A program made the translations under genes and the position numbers. The notes under the pieces were generated by a model. It did no database searches and was not told the DNA's origin. It saw only the letters and a program-made list of their open reading frames with translations. 64,000 nucleotides of DNA from Planctomycetaceae bacterium (lineage in GTDB: Bacteria > Planctomycetota > Planctomycetia > Planctomycetales > Planctomycetaceae), in assembly GCA_021732975.1 (NCBI GenBank), contig JAKFWC010000022.1:62001-126000 (forward strand), read 5' to 3'. This document shows, one piece after another, positions 35,941-44,711 of this stretch (positions are counted from its first letter, which is position 1; every line of letters begins with the position of its first letter).

Positions 35941-36020
35941 TGTGTGCCACGGCCGTGTCGGCCATACGAAGTGGCAAAACGCACTGAAAAATCGCACGGC
36001 CGACACGGCCGTGGCACACA
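35941..36020. repeat. 80-bp palindromic element, copy 1 (TGTGCCACGGCCGTG arms)
   Basis: The perfect 23-bp arms at 35941-35963 and 35998-36020 flank a 34-base centre that is itself similar in the copies at 45192 and 61984. It starts one base after a stop codon inside the cbb3 operon. Confidence 0.9.
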
Positions 36021-36107
36021 GAAGCAAATAGTTCAACGGGTTGCTAACGCCGTCCTATGGTTCACGACGAATCGCGACGCGGCTTTTGCCTTCACGGATC
36101 CTTTGGA

Positions 36108-37502
36108 ATGACGACGACTCTCGCTCCGACATTGTCTGAAGTCGATTTGCCTCGGCACGAAGAACTGGTCGAGGAACGCCTCGTCCTGTGGTACTTCGTC
36201 GCCGCCCTGACCTTCATGTTGGTCGCCATGCTGGCGGGCATCCTGATGGGGCTGCAACTGATTCGGCACAATCCGCTTCCGACCATTGAACTTCTCTCAC
36301 CCGGTCGCTGGCGGATGGTCCATACCAACGCGATTGCCTACGGCTTTATCGCCAATGCGTTCCTGGGGCTGATGCACTGGATCGTACCGCGGTTAACATT
36401 GCGACCCGTGTTCGATCGACGATTGTCCTACGCCATCTTCTTCGCGTGGCAATTCGTCGTGCTGGCAACGGCGGTGGGGATTCTGCTCGGCGAAGCCCAA
36501 GGCCTGGAGTGGGGCGAGACACCCGTGTGGATCGATCCACTGGCGCAGGCGGGTTTGCTGTTGGTGGCGATTAACTTCGGTGCGCCGATCGTTCAGGTCA
36601 AAGGACCGCTGTATGTGACGTTGTGGTACTACCTCGCCGCGCTGGTCTGGACGTTTCTCACCTACGCGATGGGGAACTTCGTTCCGGAATACTTCGTCTG
36701 CGGTTCGAGTGCCGGAGCGGTGGGTGGATTGTTCATTCACGATCTCGTCGGCCTATTCGTCACGCCGTTGGGCTGGGGGATGATGTACTACTTCGTACCG
36801 ATTCTGCTCAAGCGGCCGATGTGGAGCCACGGATTGTCGCTGGTCGGCTTCTGGGGCTTGGCGTTCTTCTACCCGTTGCAAGGAATTCACCACTTCCTTT
36901 ACACCCCCATTCCGATGTTTCTGCAATACGGAGCGGTTCTCTCGACGATCGCCCTGGAAATGGTGGTGGTGACGGTGATTATCAACTTCGTCGGAACCTT
37001 GTACGGAACCGGTAGCGAAGTCCTCCGCAATCTGCCGCTGCGATATTTCTACACGGGCATTGCCTTCTACTTTCTGACCTGCCTGCAGTGTGCGCTGCAG
37101 ACGACGTTGACGTTCCAGGCGCTGATTCACTTCACCGACTGGGTAGTAGGCCATGCTCACATGGTGATGTTCGGCGTCTTCAGTTTGTGGCAGCTCGGGG
37201 CGATGACGTATCTGGTGCCGCGGCTGCTGAAGACCGATTGGTACTGCCCGGAATGGTGCGAATGGCACTATTGGGCCTCGGCCGGCGGACTGCTGGTGAT
37301 GGCCGGCGACCTGATTCTCGGCGGATTGTTCCAGGGCTGGTCGTGGGCCGCGTTGCAGCCGTGGGAATCTTCGGTACAAGTGTCGATCCCGTTCTGGTCC
37401 GTCCGAATGGTCGCGGGTCTGGTGATGTTCGGAGCCCACGTGCTCTTCATGTACAACCTGTTCAAGACGTGGCAAAAGTCCCGCGCTGTGACCGCACTCT
37501 AA
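36108..37502 (+). CDS. ccoN: cbb3-type cytochrome c oxidase subunit I (CcoN)
   Basis: The start is ATG at 36108 (464 residues, about 12 helices). The low-spin haem b ligand is in RMVHTNAIAYGF. The CuB ligands are the His in FIHDLVGLF and the pair in GIHHFLY, and the cross-linked Tyr of helix VII is in FFYPLQG, at the spacing expected in cbb3 enzymes. The haem b3 and second haem b ligands are the two His of VGHAHMVMFG. The normal GHNAVGFF and GPHHLHY are changed to IHDLVGLF and GIHHFLY, so this is a divergent CcoN. It is the oxygen-reducing subunit of a high-affinity oxidase, followed 60 bases later by ccoO. Confidence 0.93.
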   Translation: MTTTLAPTLSEVDLPRHEELVEERLVLWYFVAALTFMLVAMLAGILMGLQLIRHNPLPTIELLSPGRWRMVHTNAIAYGFIANAFLGLMHWIVPRLTLRPVFDRRLSYAIFFAWQFVVLATAVGILLGEAQGLEWGETPVWIDPLAQAGLLLVAINFGAPIVQVKGPLYVTLWYYLAALVWTFLTYAMGNFVPEYFVCGSSAGAVGGLFIHDLVGLFVTPLGWGMMYYFVPILLKRPMWSHGLSLVGFWGLAFFYPLQGIHHFLYTPIPMFLQYGAVLSTIALEMVVVTVIINFVGTLYGTGSEVLRNLPLRYFYTGIAFYFLTCLQCALQTTLTFQALIHFTDWVVGHAHMVMFGVFSLWQLGAMTYLVPRLLKTDWYCPEWCEWHYWASAGGLLVMAGDLILGGLFQGWSWAALQPWESSVQVSIPFWSVRMVAGLVMFGAHVLFMYNLFKTWQKSRAVTAL

Positions 37503-37519
37503 GCTCATGCCGATAAACT

Positions 37520-37541
37520 CCCAGGGATGGCGATCCCTGGG
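37520..37541 (+). repeat. Hairpin between ccoN and ccoO
   Basis: The 9-bp stem CCCAGGGAT/ATCCCTGGG has loop GGCG, followed by CTTCCTTT. It resembles the terminator-type family ending in GGGCTTC. Inside the operon it may attenuate or protect the transcript. Confidence 0.65.
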
Positions 37542-37562
37542 CTTCCTTTGGAGTCCCGTTCC

Positions 37563-38252
37563 ATGTTTGAAAAGAAGTCCGGCATTCTGCTGATCGCCGG
37601 CGTTGGGTTCTTCGCCTTTGCGTTCCTCTCGAACGCGGTCATCCCCATTCTGATGTACCGCCATCTTCCCGAGAAAACGGTGAAGGAAGTCGTCAACGGC
37701 AACATCCGCTATCAGTTTGAAGACCTTGCCCAGCGGTATCCCGCGGCCTTTGAAGCGGCGTATGGCAAGCCGCCGGCCGACCCGCAACAAGCCGGTGACT
37801 GGTACGACGACAAATGTGCCGAAGCCCTCGAAATCGGCCGTAAGGTCTACATCGGCGAAGGCTGCTGGCACTGTCACAGCCAGTTCGTCCGTCCCGTGTC
37901 GAACGAAGACCGACGCTGGGGACCGGTGTCGAAGTCCTGGGAGTACCAGAACCGCTTGCAACGACCGGTGATGTTCGGCACCCGGCGTGTGGGACCGGAC
38001 CTCAGCCGGGAAGGGGGCCGACGTTCCAACGACTGGCACGCAGTCCATTTCTTCAAGCCGGATTCGCTGTCCCCCGCGTCACCGATGCCGCAATACCCCT
38101 GGCTGTTTGAAGGTGCCCCCGATCAGCCGAACGCCCGCGGCCTGGCATTGCTCACCTATGTGCAATGGCTCGGTTCCTGGCTGGAGAGCTATCCGTACTA
38201 CGAAGATTTCAATCCGACGCCGATCAAATCCGTCGCCGCTGCCGCGGAGTAA
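37563..38252 (+). CDS. ccoO: cbb3-type cytochrome c oxidase subunit II (CcoO)
   Basis: The start is ATG at 37563; the upstream in-frame extension overlaps a hairpin. The 229-residue protein has one N-terminal helix (about 8-28) and a periplasmic monohaem domain with CWHCH (Cys101, Cys104, His105). The blocks QFVRPVSNEDRRWG, RRVGPDLSREGGRRSNDWH and SPMPQYPWLF match the CcoO family, with the Met ligand in the last. It passes electrons to the haem-copper subunit encoded upstream. Confidence 0.94.
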   Translation: MFEKKSGILLIAGVGFFAFAFLSNAVIPILMYRHLPEKTVKEVVNGNIRYQFEDLAQRYPAAFEAAYGKPPADPQQAGDWYDDKCAEALEIGRKVYIGEGCWHCHSQFVRPVSNEDRRWGPVSKSWEYQNRLQRPVMFGTRRVGPDLSREGGRRSNDWHAVHFFKPDSLSPASPMPQYPWLFEGAPDQPNARGLALLTYVQWLGSWLESYPYYEDFNPTPIKSVAAAAE

Positions 38253-38285
38253 CGTTCCTCGTATTGCCTTCTATCGAGATCCCGC

Positions 38286-38582
38286 ATGGCTCCTCATCGC
38301 ACGCATTGGATGACCTGGCTGTTCTCGGCCATCGTGCTGATTCCCACCATCCTGGGTTTTGCCAACAAGTTTCTAGACTTCGTGCTGGTGATTCAGGGTG
38401 ACGAGGAAGGCGCGTTTGCGGCGACGCCGATCGTCAATTACCTGTTCGCGACGGCGGGCTTCTTCTGTCTGCTGTTGTGGACCGCCACGCAAGGGGCGTT
38501 CCACGATCTCGACGGCCCAAGTCGCACGATGTTCGAGAACGAGCAGCGACTGGACCGTGCATCGCCGCCAACGGTTGGATGA
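38286..38582 (+). CDS. Small two-helix membrane protein of the cbb3 operon
   Basis: This 98-residue protein has two predicted helices (about 7-28 and 48-68) and a charged C-terminus (MFENEQRLDRA). It begins 33 bases after ccoO and is followed 52 bases later by another tiny membrane protein gene. No family is recognised. Context suggests an accessory or assembly subunit of the oxidase. Confidence 0.65.
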   Translation: MAPHRTHWMTWLFSAIVLIPTILGFANKFLDFVLVIQGDEEGAFAATPIVNYLFATAGFFCLLLWTATQGAFHDLDGPSRTMFENEQRLDRASPPTVG

Positions 38583-38634
38583 CGATTCCACCGGCCCGCC
38601 ATTTCCCAATGCGCCCTCTTCCGAAGTCACGCCC

Positions 38635-38811
38635 ATGAGCACACCAAATTCCGGTTCGCCTGAAAAAGACCTGCAATACCACACTTACTCCAGCAGCGTC
38701 ATTCCATGGTATGTGCGACTGATCTGGGTCGTGTTCTGGATCTTCGCGGCGGCCTACGTCATTCGCAACTTCCTGCCGGCGATTCAAACCGAACTGCTGA
38801 CGCCCCCATGA
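38635..38811 (+). CDS. 58-residue single-helix protein of the cbb3 operon
   Basis: ATG at 38635 gives 58 residues with one membrane helix (about 24-44, WYVRLIWVVFWIFAAAYVI). Its stop overlaps the start of the copper ATPase gene (ATGA at 38808-38811), which argues that it is translated. It is in the position and of the size of CcoQ, but shares no clear sequence signature with it; it could also be the membrane anchor left from a split CcoP. Confidence 0.65.
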   Translation: MSTPNSGSPEKDLQYHTYSSSVIPWYVRLIWVVFWIFAAAYVIRNFLPAIQTELLTPP

Positions 38812-40964
38812 ACACGCCCCAGAACGACGCGCTGACATGCCATTACTGCAGCCTGCCGGTGACAGGTTCGGCGAACGGCGATGAGCCCGTCTACTGCTGT
38901 TTCGGCTGTCGTTTTGCCGAACAGGTGACCGGTGCCACGGGGGCGCAAGGTGAAGCGCGGTGGATGGCGACGGCGCTCGGGCTGTCAGTCTTCTGCACGA
39001 TGAATGTCGTGATGATGACGATGGCGCTCTGGAGTTATGCCGGGGCTGCGCACACCCCGTTTGAGGCTGGGCTCGCTGACTTTCTGCGCTACGGTGCGCT
39101 GCTGTTTGCGGCCCCGGTGGTTTTGCTGCTCGGACGTGCCCTGGCGGTGAATGCCGCGGATCAATTGCGTCGCGGACAGCTTTCCACCGACCTGTTGCTG
39201 CTGACCGGCGTGGTAGCGGCGTTTGCCGTCTCCGTGGTCTCGACGGTCCGCGGTGAGGGCCATGTCTACTTTGAAGTCAGTTGCGTGATTCTCGTGCTCG
39301 TCACGCTGGGCCGCTGGCTGGAAGCCACCGGCCGCCTGCAAGCCTCCTCGGCTCTCGACGAACTGGAGAAGCTGATTCCCGAGACCGTTCGCTGTGTCGA
39401 TGCCAACGGAGCAACACATTCCGTTCCACGGAACAATGTCGCCGTGGGGCAACTCGTCCGCGTTCTGTCCGGCGAACGGATTCCCGTCGACGGTCAGGTC
39501 ACGCGCGGCCGCGCTGTGGTCGACGAGCAGTTTTTCACCGGAGAAAGCATCCCCGTCGAAAAACATACCGGCAGCGCCGTTCTGGGTGGCAGCTTAAACC
39601 TCGACGGCGACTTGCTGATCGAAGTCCAGGCCCCCGCGACCGCCGGCGCACTCGGGCGACTGGTCGAAGCCGTCCGGACAGCACGCCTCAGGAAAGGACG
39701 CTTTCAGTTACTCGCCGACCAGTGGTCAGCGCGCTTCTTTCCGATCATCGCCGTGATTTCATTGGCAACGTTCGGTTATCACGGCTGGCAGTCGGGATGG
39801 GATGTCGGATTGATGACCGCTCTTTCCGTTGTGTTGATCGCCTGCCCGTGTGCCTTGGCGCTGGCGACACCCTTGGCGATCTGGGCGGCACTGGCGTCCG
39901 CGGCACAACACGGTGTGCTGTTTCGCAGCGGTGAGGCCCTCGAACGACTCGCTGGAGTTCGCGCGATCCGCTGGGACAAGACGGGAACGCTGACCACGGG
40001 GACACCCAGGGTTCGTGGCATCCTTTGCGAACATCCGGACGAACGCCCCCTCGTGATGGAACTGGCCAGCGCGCTGGTAAGCGGGTCCACGCACATCTAT
40101 TCCGAAGCGATTCTTCGCTATCTCGATATCACCCCGGAGGCGACGGTTAACGGCGTGGAAACCGTCTCCGGACGCGGCATCCGCATCACCACGCCCACAC
40201 TCGGTGAAGTCTCGTTGGGCTCGGTCACCTTCATGGCAGAGAGTGGTCTTCTTGAAGGACCGATTCTGTCGGCGGCATTGTCGCGTCCCGGTCAAGCGGA
40301 TGCCGCGAGCGTGTTGATTGGTTGGAACCAGCAGGTTCGCGGCGTCTTTCTGCTGGACGAAGCACTGCGTCCGGAAGCCGTGGCAGCCATCGAGGCCTGT
40401 CGCCAACTTGCCTTGGACCTCGCCGTTTTGACCGGCGACCGTGGTGAACGGGGACGGTACTGGCAGCAGGTCTTGCACGTCCCCGTCGTGGCGGAATTGT
40501 TGCCGGAACAGAAACTGACGGAGATTCGCCGTGCGCATCAGGAATGCGGCAGCGTGGCGATGGTGGGGGACGGCTTGAATGACGCCCCGGCCCTCGCCGC
40601 CGCCGACATCGGTATCGCGATGGGTTGCGGCGCCGATATCACGCGCGATTCAGCGGATGTCTGTCTCTTACCGAACGACTTGCGATTGGTTCCGTGGGCG
40701 ATTCAACATTCACGGCGGACGGTCAGTACGATCCGTCAGAACCTCGCCTGGTCGTTCGGCTACAACAGTCTGGGAGTGATTGTCGCGACGACCGGAGCAT
40801 TGCATCCCGCGGTGGCGGCCGTGTTGATGGTCGTCAGCAGTCTGATGGTGCTGGGGAATTCACTCCGTTTGAAGCAGAGTCCCAACGAATTGATCGGGAG
40901 CGAATCCTCGAATGAAGCCTGTCCGCTGGAGATAACACCTTCGACCGTGGAGACCACACCATGA
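38808..40964 (+). CDS. ccoI: CcoI-like copper-transporting P1B ATPase lacking the HMA domain
   Basis: This 718-residue P-type ATPase has the metal-site motif ACPCAL (Cys346, Cys348), the phosphorylation motif DKTGT (Asp390), the actuator loop FFTGES and the hinge GDGLNDAPAL. The N-terminus carries a Cys-rich module CHYCSLP....YCCFGC typical of CcoI/FixI proteins, but the HMA copper-binding domain (GMxCxxC type) that normally follows is missing: the first helix begins about 30 residues after YCCFGC. CcoI moves copper towards the CuB site of cbb3 oxidase. Both ends overlap neighbouring genes by four bases, consistent with tight coupling to the operon. Confidence 0.92.
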   Translation: MNTPQNDALTCHYCSLPVTGSANGDEPVYCCFGCRFAEQVTGATGAQGEARWMATALGLSVFCTMNVVMMTMALWSYAGAAHTPFEAGLADFLRYGALLFAAPVVLLLGRALAVNAADQLRRGQLSTDLLLLTGVVAAFAVSVVSTVRGEGHVYFEVSCVILVLVTLGRWLEATGRLQASSALDELEKLIPETVRCVDANGATHSVPRNNVAVGQLVRVLSGERIPVDGQVTRGRAVVDEQFFTGESIPVEKHTGSAVLGGSLNLDGDLLIEVQAPATAGALGRLVEAVRTARLRKGRFQLLADQWSARFFPIIAVISLATFGYHGWQSGWDVGLMTALSVVLIACPCALALATPLAIWAALASAAQHGVLFRSGEALERLAGVRAIRWDKTGTLTTGTPRVRGILCEHPDERPLVMELASALVSGSTHIYSEAILRYLDITPEATVNGVETVSGRGIRITTPTLGEVSLGSVTFMAESGLLEGPILSAALSRPGQADAASVLIGWNQQVRGVFLLDEALRPEAVAAIEACRQLALDLAVLTGDRGERGRYWQQVLHVPVVAELLPEQKLTEIRRAHQECGSVAMVGDGLNDAPALAAADIGIAMGCGADITRDSADVCLLPNDLRLVPWAIQHSRRTVSTIRQNLAWSFGYNSLGVIVATTGALHPAVAAVLMVVSSLMVLGNSLRLKQSPNELIGSESSNEACPLEITPSTVETTP

Positions 40965-41722
40965 TGTGGTCTTATGCATTGATCGCGTTGGGGGGTCTGC
41001 TCGGCTCGTCGCATTGCCTCGGCATGTGTGGCGGGTTTGCCCTGATGCTGGGAATGGGCCGTCCGTCGTTGTGGCACAATCTGCAAGGGCAACTCGTCTA
41101 CAGCGCAGGGCGGATCGCAAGCTACGCGACTTTGGGAGGGATCGCAGGTTTCGCCGGGAAATCGCTCGCTGAACGCGTCCCGGCGATCGTCAATGTTCCC
41201 GCAGTGTTGTGCGTGATCTCCGGGCTGTTTCTGGTGTGGCAGGGGTTGCATGCGGCGGGCTGGCTCCGTCGTCGTCAATCGGCTCAGCCGAGCGCGGGAT
41301 GTCTGTTCGGCACCTTATTCGCGACTTTGTTGAAGTATCCCGCCCTGCGGAATGCCTTTGCCGCAGGTATCTTCACCGGGTTGTTGCCATGCGGACTCGT
41401 GTATGCCTTTGTCTCGCTGGCGGCCAGTTCGGGCGACTTGCTGCAAGGGATACTGATCATGCTGGCGTTTGGTTCGGGAACCGTTCCGTTGATGGTGCTC
41501 GCGGGGGCTGGCGGAACGATGCTCGGTGTCACGGCTCGGCAACGATTGTGGAAAGCCGCCGCGTGGTCCGTCGTGTTGACCGGCCTCCTGACTCTCGGCC
41601 GCGGCGTGGCGTTCCTGCAGTCCTCCACGAAACCGCCGGCTCAGCGCTGTCCATTCTGTATCACCACGGATTCACCGGATGGAGCGACGACCCCGCATCC
41701 GGCGGTCGCAGTTCGTCGTTGA
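40961..41722 (+). CDS. SafE/CcoH-like membrane protein (urease accessory UreH-like family)
   Basis: This 253-residue membrane protein has about six helices. The motif GSSHCLGMCGG at the first helix and GLLPCGLVYAF later are the signature of the small SafE/UreH-like family often encoded with copper ATPases next to cbb3 genes. The Cys-Met-Cys cluster could bind copper. The ATG overlaps the ATPase stop, and the C-terminal tail (CPFC) has another Cys pair. It probably acts in copper supply to the oxidase, inferred from family and context. Confidence 0.85.
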   Translation: MMWSYALIALGGLLGSSHCLGMCGGFALMLGMGRPSLWHNLQGQLVYSAGRIASYATLGGIAGFAGKSLAERVPAIVNVPAVLCVISGLFLVWQGLHAAGWLRRRQSAQPSAGCLFGTLFATLLKYPALRNAFAAGIFTGLLPCGLVYAFVSLAASSGDLLQGILIMLAFGSGTVPLMVLAGAGGTMLGVTARQRLWKAAAWSVVLTGLLTLGRGVAFLQSSTKPPAQRCPFCITTDSPDGATTPHPAVAVRR

Positions 41723-41732
41723 GGAAATCGGG

Positions 41733-42218
41733 ATGTCGATCCAGACCATGAGCGAAATGACCATACTTGATGAGAAGGGGCATCGTGAACCATCACCAAC
41801 AACGGTGGCCGTCGCGCCCGCACGAAGCTCGTTCTGGACGCGTCACAAGACGCTGATCAACTTCTGGCTCGACGCCGTGCTCTTGCTCCTGTTCCTCGTG
41901 CAAGCCTGGCTGCTGACGGTTGTCGCGCTCGTCTTTCCTCGTGACGACCTTCGCAGCACGATCTGGGGTATCGGTTTTGCAGATTGGCTCGACGGATTGT
42001 TTATTGTTTTTTGCACCTTCGGCGTGGGGGTCACACTGCATGTGATGCTACATTGGACCTGGATTTGCGGGACGATCGCCACGCGGTTGCTCGGTCGAAA
42101 GGCGACCAGAGACGATGGAACCCAGACCCTGCTTGGTGTCGGCTTTCTGATTGCGTTGTTGCATGCCTTGGGCGCCGCCATTCTGGCCGCTCGATTGTCG
42201 CTGCTGACTCCATCCTGA
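41733..42218 (+). CDS. DUF4405-like three-helix membrane protein
   Basis: ATG at 41733 (GAGG upstream) gives 161 residues. The region INFWLDAVLLLLFLVQAWLL begins the first helix, and HVMLHWTWICGTIATRLLG contains the His-rich helix end typical of DUF4405, a family resembling small b-type cytochromes. The two His residues on the second helix could bind haem, but the pair on the first helix is absent, so haem binding is uncertain. A third helix lies near the C-terminus. It is the last gene of the cbb3 operon. Confidence 0.7.
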   Translation: MSIQTMSEMTILDEKGHREPSPTTVAVAPARSSFWTRHKTLINFWLDAVLLLLFLVQAWLLTVVALVFPRDDLRSTIWGIGFADWLDGLFIVFCTFGVGVTLHVMLHWTWICGTIATRLLGRKATRDDGTQTLLGVGFLIALLHALGAAILAARLSLLTPS

Positions 42219-42265
42219 CCGACAGCAAACCAACCACCGTTAGTCTAATTCACGCTGAGCCTGTC

Positions 42266-43726
42266 ATGTCGAACTTGCCCGCCGATGCCTCGCATGCACT
42301 GGAAGAACGGTTCCGGCTGTTGCTGGAAGCGTCGCCGGCGGGCGTGATTCTCGTCGATCGCGAGGCCCGCATCCTGTTGATCAATCAGCGCGTGGAAAGC
42401 TGGTTCGGCTACTCGCGCGATGAACTCATCGGCCAGTTCATCGAAGTCCTCGTCCCCGATTCGGTCCGCCCGCACCACATTCCGCTGCGCGACGGTTATC
42501 TGCGCGCCCCGACCGTGCGACCGATCGGTTCCAATCGCGACCTGCATGCCCGCCGCAAAGACGGCAGCGAGTTTCCGTGCGACATCAGCCTCCATCCGCT
42601 TCCGCAGAAGGACGATGACGACTTGCAAGTGATGGTCCACATCGTCGACATCACCGAACGGAAGCGGTTGGAGGCCGAACGACGGCAGCAGGAATCGCAT
42701 CGCCGCCTGCGGTTTATGATCGACAACCTTCCCGCCGGGGCGGTCTACGTCTCCGATCAAACGATTGCGGCGAACCGCGCCACCGAGGGAATCACCGGTT
42801 ATTCGCGGCAGGAACTCCGAACGATCGAAAACTGGTTTACACAATTGTTCGGTGACCGGGCTGCGGAAGTTCAAGCACAGTATAACGCCGATCGCGCCCT
42901 GCGCTTTCCAGCGACACGAACGTTGGAAATCATCCGCAAGGACGGGCAACGGCGATGGATCGAACATGCCGCGTATGGGGATGACCAACACGAAGTGTGG
43001 CTGCTGCACGATGTCACCGAGCGCATCCGGGCGCAGTATCAGGTCGTGCAGGGGGAACGGCTCGCCGCCATCGGCGAGATGATGACGGCGCTCGCTCACG
43101 AAAGCCGCAATGCGCTGCAGCGCTCACAAGCCTGCCTGGAAATGCTCGAAGTCGATCTGGAAAGCCAACCCGAAGCGCTGGACCTCGTCCGCCGCGCTCA
43201 GCGGGCGGTCGATGAACTCCAACGGCTTTACGAAGAAGTCCGCGAGTACGCTGCGCCGCTGCGTCTGGAGTTACAGGAATCGAACCTGCGGGAATTATGG
43301 ATGGAAGTCTGGTCAAACCTCGCCCCGTCCATCGGAACGAAGCAGATCGCGTTTCACGATGATTGCCCGTTCGTCCCGGCCGCGTCCGTCGATCGTCATC
43401 GGTTTTGCCAGGTCTTGCGGAACGTTCTCGAAAACTCGATCGCCGCGCTGCCGTCGGCAGGGGGCATTGTCTCCGTGACAAGCCTGGACGCCCGGCTGCA
43501 TGGAAAGCCCGCCCTGCAGATTGCTATTCGCGACAACGGCTCGGGGATGAGTGCCGAACAACGGGCACGCCTGTTCGAGCCGTTCTTCACCACCAAGGCC
43601 CGCGGCACGGGCCTGGGCATGCCCATCGCCCGCCGCATCATGGAGGCCCATCGCGGGGAGATTGAACTGGGCCCGGCCGAGTCGGGAACCGAAATCCTTC
43701 TACGTTTGCCGATGGCGACGACGTGA
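42266..43726 (+). CDS. Soluble PAS-PAS sensor histidine kinase, NtrB-like
   Basis: ATG at 42266 gives 486 residues without membrane helices, so the kinase senses an internal signal. Two PAS domains are seen: about 10-125 (LLLEASPAGVILVDREARIL) and about 145-265 (MIDNLPAGAVYVSDQ). The H-box is ALAHESRNALQRS; the ATPase domain has an N-box (NVLENSIAAL), G1 (DNGSGMS), F-box (LFEPFFTTK) and G2 (GTGLGMPIARRIM). The H-box and FFTTK..GTGLG resemble NtrB/FixL-type kinases that pair with NtrC-like regulators. It sits between the cbb3 operon and a receiver-only protein gene, so it may phosphorylate that protein, the NtrC regulator encoded at 32568-33908, or both. Confidence 0.9.
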   Translation: MSNLPADASHALEERFRLLLEASPAGVILVDREARILLINQRVESWFGYSRDELIGQFIEVLVPDSVRPHHIPLRDGYLRAPTVRPIGSNRDLHARRKDGSEFPCDISLHPLPQKDDDDLQVMVHIVDITERKRLEAERRQQESHRRLRFMIDNLPAGAVYVSDQTIAANRATEGITGYSRQELRTIENWFTQLFGDRAAEVQAQYNADRALRFPATRTLEIIRKDGQRRWIEHAAYGDDQHEVWLLHDVTERIRAQYQVVQGERLAAIGEMMTALAHESRNALQRSQACLEMLEVDLESQPEALDLVRRAQRAVDELQRLYEEVREYAAPLRLELQESNLRELWMEVWSNLAPSIGTKQIAFHDDCPFVPAASVDRHRFCQVLRNVLENSIAALPSAGGIVSVTSLDARLHGKPALQIAIRDNGSGMSAEQRARLFEPFFTTKARGTGLGMPIARRIMEAHRGEIELGPAESGTEILLRLPMATT

Positions 43727-43766
43727 TGTTCTTTTCAACCTGAGATCGCTTGACGAGAGTTGCCCG

Positions 43767-44162
43767 ATGTCGACTGCGCCCTTGAGAATTGCCATTGCCG
43801 ACGACGAAGTCGACATGCGCGACTATTTGCTCAAGATGTTGCCGCGCCTCGGGCACCTCGTGGTTGCCGTTGCTGCCGACGGCAATCAACTGGTGGCCGA
43901 ATGTCAGCGGACGTTGCCCGATCTCATCATCACCGACCTCAAGATGCCCCATCGAGATGGCCTCTCGGCGGTCGAAGAAATCTGGCGCGGGCGAGCCGTA
44001 CCAGTGATCTTCATCTCGGCTTACCCTCAAGAACTCGCCGACAGCGCCGTGTCGAAATCGCCGCTGACAACGGTGCTCGTCAAGCCGATCAAGCGCGCCG
44101 ACCTGGAACCAATTCTGCGCCGTGCCGCATCGAGCCAGCCGAAGCCGAACTCGTCACCATGA
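43767..44162 (+). CDS. Receiver-only response regulator
   Basis: This 131-residue single receiver domain has the acidic pair in IADDEVD, phospho-acceptor Asp in IITDLKMP, Ser in FISAYP and Lys in LVKPIKRAD. No output domain follows; the last 15 residues are Ser/Pro-rich. It is encoded 40 bases after the PAS kinase and is convergent with the ECF sigma gene, four bases away. It may act as a phosphate shuttle or sink, or bind a partner protein. Confidence 0.9.
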   Translation: MSTAPLRIAIADDEVDMRDYLLKMLPRLGHLVVAVAADGNQLVAECQRTLPDLIITDLKMPHRDGLSAVEEIWRGRAVPVIFISAYPQELADSAVSKSPLTTVLVKPIKRADLEPILRRAASSQPKPNSSP

Positions 44163-44165
44163 GCT

Positions 44166-44711
44166 TCAGTCCCACGCATCGCTCCAGCGTTGTTCCATAT
44201 ATTCGCGTAGCGCCCGGCAACCGCGATGCAGCCGCGTCTTCACGACGGCGGCGTTGGTTCCCAGTAACTCCGCGGTTTCGTTGGTGCTGAACCCTTCAAA
44301 GTATCGCAATTGAATGACCGACCGCTGTGGTTCAGGCAGGTGGCTTAACGCCTCACGCAGCATCGCGTGAGTTTCCGTTTCGTCGAGCCGATCCACGATC
44401 ACAGCGCCATTCTGAAACGGAAGCAGTTCTTCCAGCGAAGGCATGCACCGGCGCGATTGCGACCGCAACTTCATCAGACACACATTGACGACGATGCGGT
44501 GCAGCCAGGTTTCGAGCTTACACATCCCGCGGAACCGGGAGAGCTGCCGCAGTGCCGAAACCATCGCGTCTTGCACAGCATCCGCACACTCGGCTTCACA
44601 GGGCAGGTATCGTCGCGCCACGGCCAGGAACCGCGGGCCATATTGGCGCACAGCCTCATCCAGGTCGTGCTGGGTTGCGGGAGTCGGTTCGGGGGGATTC
44701 AACAGCATCAT
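44166..44711 (-). CDS. ECF-type RNA polymerase sigma factor
   Basis: This 181-residue protein has sigma region 2 (ECADAVQDAMVSALRQLSRFRG, then ETWLHRIVVNVCLMKLR) and region 4 (LPEPQRSVIQLRYFEGFSTNETAELLGTNAAVVKTRLHRG). It has no C-terminal extension. Its start overlaps the stop of an upstream STAS gene (ATGA), so the two are translationally coupled. No anti-sigma factor with a membrane helix is adjacent, which is unusual for ECF factors. Its target promoters were not identified. Confidence 0.92.
   Translation of the reverse strand: MMLLNPPEPTPATQHDLDEAVRQYGPRFLAVARRYLPCEAECADAVQDAMVSALRQLSRFRGMCKLETWLHRIVVNVCLMKLRSQSRRCMPSLEELLPFQNGAVIVDRLDETETHAMLREALSHLPEPQRSVIQLRYFEGFSTNETAELLGTNAAVVKTRLHRGCRALREYMEQRWSDAWD

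Noticed and set aside
36753-38048. 431-residue open frame opposite ccoN/ccoO
   Set aside because: It is a shadow of two convincing genes, with no ribosome binding site or motifs.
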